From Heterotrichella gracilis (lineage: Eukaryota > Sar > Xanthophyceae > Tribonematales > Xanthonemataceae): a stretch of 26,097 bases of DNA. This document shows positions 9,039 to 16,563 of this stretch, piece after piece. Location of the stretch: NCBI GenBank assembly GCA_032358255.1, contig JAULBX010028880.1:1-26097 (forward strand), in the 5' to 3' direction. Position 1 is the first letter of the stretch. Each line of letters opens with the position of its first letter. A program made the translations under genes and the position numbers. Below the pieces are notes generated by a model. It made no database searches. It was not told where the DNA came from and saw only the letters and a list, made by a program, of their open reading frames with translations.

Positions 9039-11390
9039 TCACGTGCCACCGCCAGTACCCTGGCTTAGGGTCTTCGACAATATGTGGTAGGTGTACTCCC
9101 CCTCGGGGTCCACCACACCGGGGCTGGTGGGGTCATCGCTCAGCCTGGTGGGCAGGGGAGAAAGGGTTTAGTTAGGGTTTTTAGTTGGGTTTATGTACCA
9201 CAGATTTTAAGTCTTCCTTCGCGGTCCGCCACACCGGGGCTGGTGGGGTCGTCGCTTAGCTTTAAGGGGGATGAAAGGAGGGTTTCCAGCTAGGGTTTTC
9301 AATTAGGTTTCCAATTGGGGTTTGTGCCACAGATATTATCCCTCGGGGTCTACCACACCGAGGCTGGTGGGGTCATCGCTCAGCCTGAGGGGGAATGGGA
9401 GGAGGATTTTCAGTCTGGATCTTTGGTTTGGATTTACACTAGGGTCAAGTTAGGGTTGGAGGGCTTCCAGCTAGGGTTCTCAGCCTGAGCCCCAATGGGC
9501 TGCTGTTGGGCTTTTGCCGCACAAGACCTGCGGCAGGCCACCTGTGGGAAGTAGGCTCTTCCATATAGGGTGTGCACAAGCTCATTGCCACTGTAGGCTT
9601 TCTTCCATACAGGGTGTGCACAAGCTCATTGCCACTGTAGGCTTTCTTCCATACAGGGTGTGCACAAGCTCATTGCCACCGTGGGCAATCTTCCATACAG
9701 GGTGTGCACAAGCTCTTGCCACTGTAGGCTTTCTTCCAGACATAGGACACGTACTCACCCTGCGCTCTGGTAGAAGCCTATCGCCCCCCGATTGACCGCC
9801 TGCACCGTGAGTACAAGCTTGCGCATGGCCGCAGCCCGCCCCAGCGCCTCCACTTGGGTCAGCAGCATGCGGCCCATACCCTGGCGACGGGCGGAGGGGG
9901 AGACCTGCGCAATTAAAAAAAACTTTTCAGTACCGCGCGTTCCGCTGGGAACTCCTAAACCCAAATCCTATCTCCTAAATGCAGCATGAGGCCCAGACCC
10001 TGGCGACGGGCGGAGGGGGACACCTGCCCAATATACCCAATTTTCAGTGCCGCGCGCTCCGCTGGGGAGGAGGCCACACTCAGAATTCTAAACCCTAAAT
10101 CCTAAACTTCGAACCCTAAAACCCTTGATGCGCGTACCTGCAGCTCGTGGATGTACACCACCTCCACCTCGTCCTCCCCCACAAACCAGTACAGCACAAA
10201 CCCTAAACCCTGACACCAAACCCTAAAACCCTAAAAGCGCGTACCTGCAGCTCGTATAATGTACACCACCTCTGTGTCGTCCTCCACCACACATCCAAGA
10301 CCCTAAGGGTCAAAAATGAACCCCTAAAACCCTCAAATGTGCGTACCTGCAGCTCGTAGATGTACACCACCTCCATATCGTCCTCCACCACAAATCGGTA
10401 CTGCACAAAGCCAACCACCGCCTGCTCCTTGGGGATCCCGAATTCATTTGCGGGGACTGTGAAGGCCACCAGGAAGCTGCAAGGAGGGGGAGGGGAAACA
10501 AAGGTGTTAGTAAGTGGCAGGGGCACACACTCTCGTGGTGGGGGAGGGGAGCAGAGCTGTGGGTGGGGGTGCTGGCACACAGTCCTCTGGTAATAGTTTG
10601 GGGGTTGCGTTGTAGGGTTTAGGGTTCTCACCGAGCACCCTTGGCCTTCATCTGCCGGCTGTTGATCGCCTTCATGCATTTTCCAGTACCTAGGTTTTTG
10701 GGTTGAGGGTTTAGGGTTTCTCACCGGGCATCCTTGGCCTTCATCTGCCTGCTCTTGATCGCCTTCATCCTGCCCCAGTCCTTATCATACACCGCCGCCA
10801 TGTTCTCCTCCAATATCGCCATGTACTGACTGCTCAGGCTTTTGCGCAGTCGCGGGAGCCATTGAAAGCTCACACGCGCCCCTACCAAAGCTGTGGAGGG
10901 TTGCACCACTTGTTGGGGTTTAACCGCGTACGCCTCGGCCACCGCTTGCAGCGCGGGTTTGTTCACTTTTTGCCTCTTCTCGGGGGGCTCAAACTGGCCA
11001 AGGGTGTCAGCCTGCAGGGTGTGGGGGTGCGCATCTCAGCTGCAGGTATAGGGTTTACATTGTATGGTTTAGGGTTTAGGTTCTTGAATGGCTCAAAACT
11101 GGCGGGGGGTGGTGGGTGGGTGCGCAGCTCAGGATGTGGGTAAGGGGTTCAGATCCATGGTTTAAGGTTTGGGTTCTCGGGGGTCTCAGACTAGCTGAGG
11201 TGCCTGCGACTGGGTGTGGGTTAGGGTTTAGGGTTATCAGGTGCCTCACAATTGGATAAGGTTGTGCAGCTAAATTGTGGTCTGAGTGTGCCCCCACCTT
11301 GTCAGCAGCCTTAGATGGAGGAGCATGCTGCTTAGCCCGTTGGATGTTTGCCTGGTTGGTCTTCTGCTCGCACAGCATCCCGAAGGGCAT
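9039..11390 (-). CDS. NAA40: N-alpha-acetyltransferase 40 (NatD), 5 exons, complete
   Basis: Exons: 11390-11298, 11011-10725, 10476-10347, 9904-9759, 9144-9039. They total 762 nt, or 253 residues plus TGA, with all phases consistent; human NAA40 is of similar size (about 237). The GNAT fold is recognisable. Acetyl-CoA motif A is RRQGMG (residues 176-181), followed by KLVLTVQAVN and IGFYQSAG, which parallel human KVMLTVFKHN and AYQFFREAL. The preceding exon ends VVYIYELQ; its YIYE aligns with human YCYE, whose Glu is important for activity as I recall. The N-terminal part holds a basic EKRQKVNK stretch and LEENMAAVYDKDWG, equivalent to the human NMQTMYEQSEWGW segment. The last exon, DPTSPG...YTYHILSKT, matches human DDSSPS...CSYEILSRR. 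NatD acetylates the N-termini of histones H4 and H2A, in nucleus and cytosol. The least certain exon is the first (31 residues, chosen for its ATG, phase and GT donor). Confidence 0.88.
9211..9390 (-). repeat. Two echoes of the NAA40 last exon (acceptor side)
   Basis: The final NAA40 exon's acceptor half (about 9096-9151) recurs at 9211-9260 and 9339-9390 in the preceding intron, in the same direction. The second copy is the better one. Each copy is followed on its right by TAGGGTTT-type sequence. Confidence 0.8.
9559..9740. repeat. 44-bp minisatellite, about four units, in NAA40 intron 4
   Basis: Units starting TTCCATACAGGGTGTGCAC begin at 9559, 9603, 9647 and 9691. The first has a single change (ATATAGGG) and the last is slightly deleted and diverges at CCAGACATAGG. 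The array ends about ten bases before the donor of the GNAT-motif exon (9758-9757 on the minus strand). Confidence 0.85.
9980..10680 (-). repeat. Echoes of NAA40 exons 2, 3 and 4
   Basis: The acceptor end of exon 4 (9862-9951, including the RRQGMG codons) recurs at 9980-10067. The donor end of exon 3 (10341-10409) recurs twice, at 10131-10200 and 10237-10293, each with an intact GTACGC-type donor and a CCCTAAA spacer. The donor end of exon 2 (10719-10770) recurs at 10626-10680 with an intact GTGAG donor. All run in the gene's direction. Confidence 0.85.
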
Positions 11391-11614
11391 GGCGCCCCAC
11401 GGATCAGGCCGCGGCCTCTGTAGATACACACACACGCACACGTGAACCTAGGCCTTATTTTACTGCAGGAAATGCAGATTGATGATGGTGCAGTGCACTT
11501 ATAGCTGTGAAGGTCTTTGAGATTATGCCAGTTGGGTCTGCTGCTAACACTGTGTTGGGCCATGCCGCATGAAATCCCATGGACCAGGCCGCGGCCTGTG
11601 TAGGATACACAACT
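11386..11614. repeat. Duplicated NAA40 5' flank
   Basis: CAGGCCGCGGCCTCTGTAG followed by ATACACAC (from about 11405) recurs as CAGGCCGCGGCCTGTGTAG followed by GATACACAA (from about 11584). The copies are about 180 bp apart in direct orientation. The conserved core contains the palindrome AGGCCGCGGCCT. It could be a promoter or 5' UTR element. Confidence 0.65.
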
Positions 11615-12849
11615 GGCGCAGTGAAAACGTGGGCTTGGCAGTGATCGAGACATTGGCAGTGGCGATGCAAGCACTGAACCAACTTCATGGAGTTGTGGTT
11701 TGTATATAACACTATTGGAATGAAGCCGGCTGTTGTAACAGTGGTTTGCAGTTCCAACACAGCGCCTTGGCTGTGCGCTGCAGCACCCAGGTGTTCTTTA
11801 CTGTATTTGATGCAAGTCCTGGTACCAGAAAATGCCTTGGGTAACATGGTAGCATGCCCTTGAGGCTCAAGTAGCTTATATGCACCAAAGCAGGCAGCCT
11901 GCTTCGAAAAAGGAGCGTATCACAAGGTTTCACTGCCCTATCCATACAGGGATGTACTCCCTTTCAAACGCTGGTGGGGCCCATAGGCAAGGAGCTCTCA
12001 CCAAATGCCATGGCCACCACCACTGGCACAATAACCAATACGAATACACAGCACGACCATCTGGCCATGGTTTCCCACTATGAAAAGTTACCACCAAATG
12101 GGTGCAACGGGTTGACCAAATCATTGTGCAGCCAGCCCGGTTACCTGGGTTTGCTCGAGTTGTCTTCCAGTGCATTCACAGTTGCATATCTGAGCGTTGA
12201 CGCTGGTGCAAGAAGTTGCTGACACCTAGCCAAACAGTGTCCAAAGGCCGTGGTTTACGGTCTCATGGACGTCCTGTGGCTGCCAAACCGTGCAGGTTAC
12301 GGCGAAGCACTGAAAGGTTGACCAATGCAGGAAGAGTTGGGCTGCCCAGCATTGATGCCCATTAATCGAAAAAGTAGAGCAACGACACGACTCGCTACTG
12401 CTTCTGTTCCTTGCTAACGTTGGGTACTGCCCATTTGCAAGAGGATGAAAGGGAAGAGTGCGGCTTTAAAGCAGTTGATTTCGGATCATCTTGATGAGAA
12501 AAACACGTGGCAATGGGTTTCGGACACCATAAATAGGTACATGTACCTTTATCCTGTAACCCACAGTTACAAGACGGCACCTGACAAGAGCACGAGTATG
12601 TTTGCAGCCCAACTCTTGCAAAAGCTAAAAAAGTTGCTGACCATAGGCCACTGATGGACGAGCACTGACTGACAGGTTGCTCCCGAAACGTATTTGAACA
12701 CCTCGCCACCCAGGAAACGCTCCAGCCTTTGGTCCAACCCACCATCTCCCCTCAGATGCCTTCGCAGCACTAAAATCTGGCGTTGGAAGCCAAGCTTTAT
12801 CACTGCTGGGTCTGTTTCTGAGCGGCGTGGTAGTGGATCTTGCATCGCA
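11391..12849. other. Divergent spacer between NAA40 and the VTE6-like gene
   Basis: Both neighbouring genes start here and point away from each other, so both promoters must lie in this 1.46 kb. No coding exon is recognised. The sequence just upstream of the NAA40 ATG (about 11386-11430, with CAGGCCGCGGCCT) recurs at about 11570-11614. Telomere heptamers are essentially absent. No TATA box could be assigned with confidence. Confidence 0.5.
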
Positions 12850-15255
12850 ATGGCGACATGCATGCATATGCAATGCTGCTGCAGCCCATCACTGTCCCGA
12901 CACGCCAGAAAACTGCTGAGCCACACCGGGACACGCCCGTCTCCTTCTGTAGTCTTTCATCAGCATAGGAGACGACACACATTACGCGTCAATGCAGCGC
13001 TGGACATCTCGCCACTGGGCGATGCCCTCCAGGTGAGCCAGCTATGCATGCAGTCCACATGCCGCCCCCCGCATGCAAACCCAGCCCATTGGATGAACTC
13101 GAAACCACCTAGCACTCACCACTGCCACCAACACAGCCCTACACCCACCGTATCTCGTGCTAACGTTGCCAATTTTTTGTCTAGTTCACACGCACACTGC
13201 ATTCCTTGGACCTACCCATCTCACCATGCATCTCACACCGAAATTTCCATCGCAGGATGCGCTCGCCGCCGCCGCCACCCGAACCCCCGGCCTCCCCGCC
13301 GGCCTCCTCGTCAACACCGCCGTTTTCACCCTGGGCATCAAGGTCCTACTCAGTGGGCTGACCCCCATGGGGGTGCTGCACTCCTTTTTCCTGGGGACCA
13401 CCATCTACTCGGCCTTCGGTCCCGGGGGCTACGCCATCGTGTGCCTCTACTTCATCCTGGGATCCGCGGTCACCAAAGTCAAGCTTGCGCAGAAACAGAA
13501 GGAGGGGATCGCCGAGGCGCGCTCGGGGCGCAGGTCCATCGTGCGTCCCCAAAACCCTACAAAACCCTAAAACCTACACTCGCACCAGCACTGCACGACG
13601 GGATGACAGAGACTCGTGCAGGTGTATTGTGCATGTTACCACCCTGCATCCTGCACCACTCCTGCCACTACCACACCACCACTCCACACGCACCCACCCA
13701 CCACCCACCACCACCACCACCAACCACCCACCACCAGTACCATCTCAACGAGCACCCACCACCACTACCATCTCAACAAGCACTAATTGCAGTGTACCTG
13801 TGTCACCCTCTGGGTGGTGCGGCTGCCACGGCTGCGGTAGGTCTCCTGTATTACTAACCAGGGGTGGGGGGTGGGGGGTGGTTTGACTGTGTAACCCCTG
13901 TGCAAGCGCTGTAGCCGATACACCCAACGTGGTGTACACCCCTTTGCCTGCTTTAATCCTTTCCACTTGGTATACATCCCTCTATCCCACCCACTGGTAC
14001 CTACCCCCTGCAGGGCAGCGTGTGGGGCTCGGGCATCGCAGGGGTGGCATGCGCAGTGGCGGCGCTCGCACTGGGAAACACCGAGCTCTGGCGCGTGGGG
14101 TGAGTAAAAGTAATTCCATCTATTTTCTTGTGTTTTATTTACCAACACAATTCCCTCTTTTTGTGGTTCACTTTGTTGTCGTTGGCGTATTACATTGTGT
14201 CAGGCAAGTACAGTGATGTGTGAAACCCTGCCAGCTTCTCAGACCCTAACCATGCACGGTTTGTGCCCAGCTGTGTGACCAAGGGACACCATGTCTCATG
14301 ACATGAGAGTTCCAAAGGAATAGATATCTTTGTATTATTAACATTCGTTTTAGAACTTAACTTCCTAATTTTAATTGGCTTCAATGCAGGTTTGTGGCCA
14401 GCTTTGTGAGCAAGCTATCAGACACCGTCTCCAGCGAAATCGGCAAGGCCTACGGGCAGACCACGTACCTGGTCACAACCCTAGAGAGGGTTCCAAGGGG
14501 GACAGAGGGGGCGGTGAGCGTAGAGGGGACGGCGGCGGGGGTGGCGGCGGCGGCGGGCTTTGCGGGGTTGGCGCTAGCGTTGCAGCAGGTGGGTGGGAAA
14601 GGAATGAAACTGAAAGAAGTTTTGGCCTGAAATTAATGTAAGGAAGGGGGCGAAAGTCCACTTCTGTCACTGTGAACAAAGTGATCAAATTGGAGCCCTT
14701 GCCTGGGGTCGTTGGCGCACAAACCCTATACCTATACCCTGCATGCAAAGCCCTGCCTTGCAATGTACATCCCCCAGAGCCCTACTGGTGGTCGCCACAG
14801 CCAACCGGTTTTGAGTCCTACGTGGGAGCGATAGTGCACGCACCATAAACCCTTAATTTAACACCCTAAAACCAACCTGGTTGAACCCATCCCGGATGAG
14901 GACGACTAGGCTCTTTACCCCAACAAGCCCGCTGCTCCGCAGGCCACCTCCCGAAAAAAGCCCTCCTGGTGATTGCCGCAACCAGCGCAGTCAAAACCTA
15001 CACCCCAAGCTAGGTTGCCCCGAGAATCACCCTTCTCGAAACCTGAACCTGAACCCTAGGGCCCATTCGTTGCAGGTTACCCCCTCGGAAGCCTTCCTTG
15101 TGATTGCAGCAGCCACCGCAGCAAACCTGTTCGAGTCCTACCTGGGGGCAATGGTGCAGGGCAAGGTGGAGTGGCTGAGCAACGATGCGGTCAACATGAT
15201 TCAGATCAGCGTAGCTGCGGCGCTGGCGCTGGCGGGGAGGGGGCTACTGGGGTAA
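12850..15255 (+). CDS. VTE6: VTE6-like phytyl-phosphate kinase (DUF92/TMEM19 family), 5 exons, complete
   Basis: Exons: 12850-13032, 13256-13540, 14014-14099, 14390-14588, 15076-15255. They total 933 nt, or 310 residues plus TAA; Arabidopsis VTE6 is about 330. Exon 1 (61 residues, Ser/Arg/His-rich, then RVNAALD) looks like a plastid transit peptide. Family motifs: NTAVFTLGIKVLLSG, GSAVTKVKLAQKQKEGIAE, SDTVSSEIGKAYGQTTYL (residues 195-212), VPRGTEGAVSVEGT (219-232) and WLSNDAVNMIQIS near the end. Several hydrophobic segments fit an integral membrane protein of the plastid envelope. The known family role is CTP-dependent phosphorylation of phytyl phosphate to phytyl diphosphate for tocopherol and phylloquinone synthesis. 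Exon 2 ends at GTGCGT (13541), chosen because it keeps phase 0 into the exon starting GSVWGSGIAG. If intron 2 is retained, translation stops within nine codons, at 13568-13570. A tandem diverged copy follows. Confidence 0.88.
14256..14992 (+). repeat. Echoes of exons 4 and 5 of the VTE6-like gene
   Basis: The acceptor end of exon 4 (14386-14432) has a decayed copy at 14256-14325 that reads GGTTTGTGCCCAGC, then GTGAGC-like sequence, then GAGAGTTCCAAAGG. The start of exon 5 (from 15076) recurs at 14773-14841 and 14947-14992. The first copy includes the CTACTGGTGGTCGCC and GAGTCCTACGTGGG equivalents. All are direct copies upstream of their source. Confidence 0.7.
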
Positions 15256-16563
15256 ACTGGTGAACCCCTACGCCAGGGGATGCCGGCGCGTGGAAACCCT
15301 AGCTCAGAGCGGGTGTGAAAACCCTACGCAAGGGTTGGATGATTCGGTCAGGGTGGGGTGGTTGACCAATGCATGCGGTCAATGTGACTCAGATCAGCCT
15401 GGCTGCAGCTCTAGCGCTGGTGGGGAGGGGGCTGCTGGGAAGAAATGGCTGTTTAGAAACCCTACAGGAGGGTTATGTGGTGCAACGCAGGGTGGGGTGG
15501 CAATGTGCTTGATGAACGTGGTTACTCCCCTTTCTACTTCTCCTTTTGGTGAGTTTGGTCAATACGGTCCAGCTCAGCCTGGTTGCGGGACTGGCGCTGC
15601 CTGGGAAGGGACTGGCTTGATTTCACACTCTAGGACGGCTGAGAAAACCCCTTTTTTTGCGTACCCTGAGGGTTTTGTGAAACCCTCAGGGTGTGTGTAC
15701 CATGGTGTGGCTGACAAGTGAGCGGTCAACATAGGCAGTTCGACCTTTTGGTTCACTGACAGTGTATAATATCCCTAGCCTAGGGCGGGACGCCGTCTGA
15801 AGACCCTACAAAAGGGATGGCTGACGAGTGACGCGGTGTACATGGCCCATATGAGCCTGGCAGTGGGCTCTCGCTGGCGGGGATGGGCTAGTGGGACAAG
15901 TTGGTGAAACCTTGCGCAAGACCCAGGTTAAAGTTTATGTGGCGCGGGGGGCTGACGAACGACGTTTTGCCAAAAGTTTCATCGTTTAACGTGACGCGTC
16001 GGATTTTATTTTTCCGCTTTTGGTCAACATGCCATGGTGTGGATCAGCAACGACGGGTAGAGCCCCATTGCCAGGCTGGATGTGGAGCAGGGCTGGTATT
16101 TAGGGCCACGGAATTAGGGTTTAGGGTTTGATATTGCTGCGGCAGCTCCAATTATTGGGACACCCCATGGCCATGCACACAACTCATTCTCGCCGACAGG
16201 AGTACAACGCCTGCTTTATCTTTGCACTGGGCCTTGCACGTCCCTGTTCACTGTCCGTAACTGGTTCCATTCAGCCCATTGGTGGACTCCAGTACTGCAT
16301 CGACCCTGAACTTCTGAGCCGACGAGAGTGGGCTGCAGGCCGTTTTCAACGTCTGCGCTCGCCACCATAGTCACTGCCCACCAAGCTCTAATATTCAAAG
16401 TACTCCACGCCTATATAACTGTATCGATACACCTATTTGGAAGCTATCCAAGTGCTGCCGGGCTTGCTTTCGAACGGCGTGGTTGTGGGTCAGCTTCGCT
16501 ACCATTGCGTCACATGCATGCATCAGTGTCCGACCACCACTGTCTCCAGTTCCAAGAAACGTG
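15256..16563 (+). repeat. Serial decayed copies of the VTE6-like last exon, then spacer
   Basis: After the stop at 15255 the coding tail (GTGGAGTGGCTGAGC ... GGGGCTACTGGGG) reappears at about 15345-15440, 15485-15615, 15818-15895 and, weakly, 15945-16060. Most copies are followed by an AACCCT...AGGGTT mini-palindrome (15320-15336, 15458-15474, 15804-15816). None retains an open frame. From about 16100 to 16563 there is one TTAGGGTTTAGGG run (16113-16125) and then the 5' flank of the second paralogue. That flank resembles the first gene's 5' flank around 12780-12850. Confidence 0.75.
15663..15692. repeat. Perfect 13-bp stem hairpin of telomere-like motifs
   Basis: ACCCTGAGGGTTT and AAACCCTCAGGGT pair perfectly around a TGTG loop. 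Each arm is itself a small CCCT-N-AGGG palindrome. It lies within the serial last-exon copies downstream of the VTE6-like gene. Confidence 0.75.

Noticed and set aside
12445..12654. Plus-strand 69-codon frame upstream of the VTE6-like gene
   Set aside because: No recognisable domain and no conserved counterpart upstream of the second paralogue.
14947..15010. Possible extra VTE6-like exon starting before exon 5
   Set aside because: It is a decayed copy of the start of exon 5 with frame breaks; the exon at 15076 alone gives the right phase and full homology.
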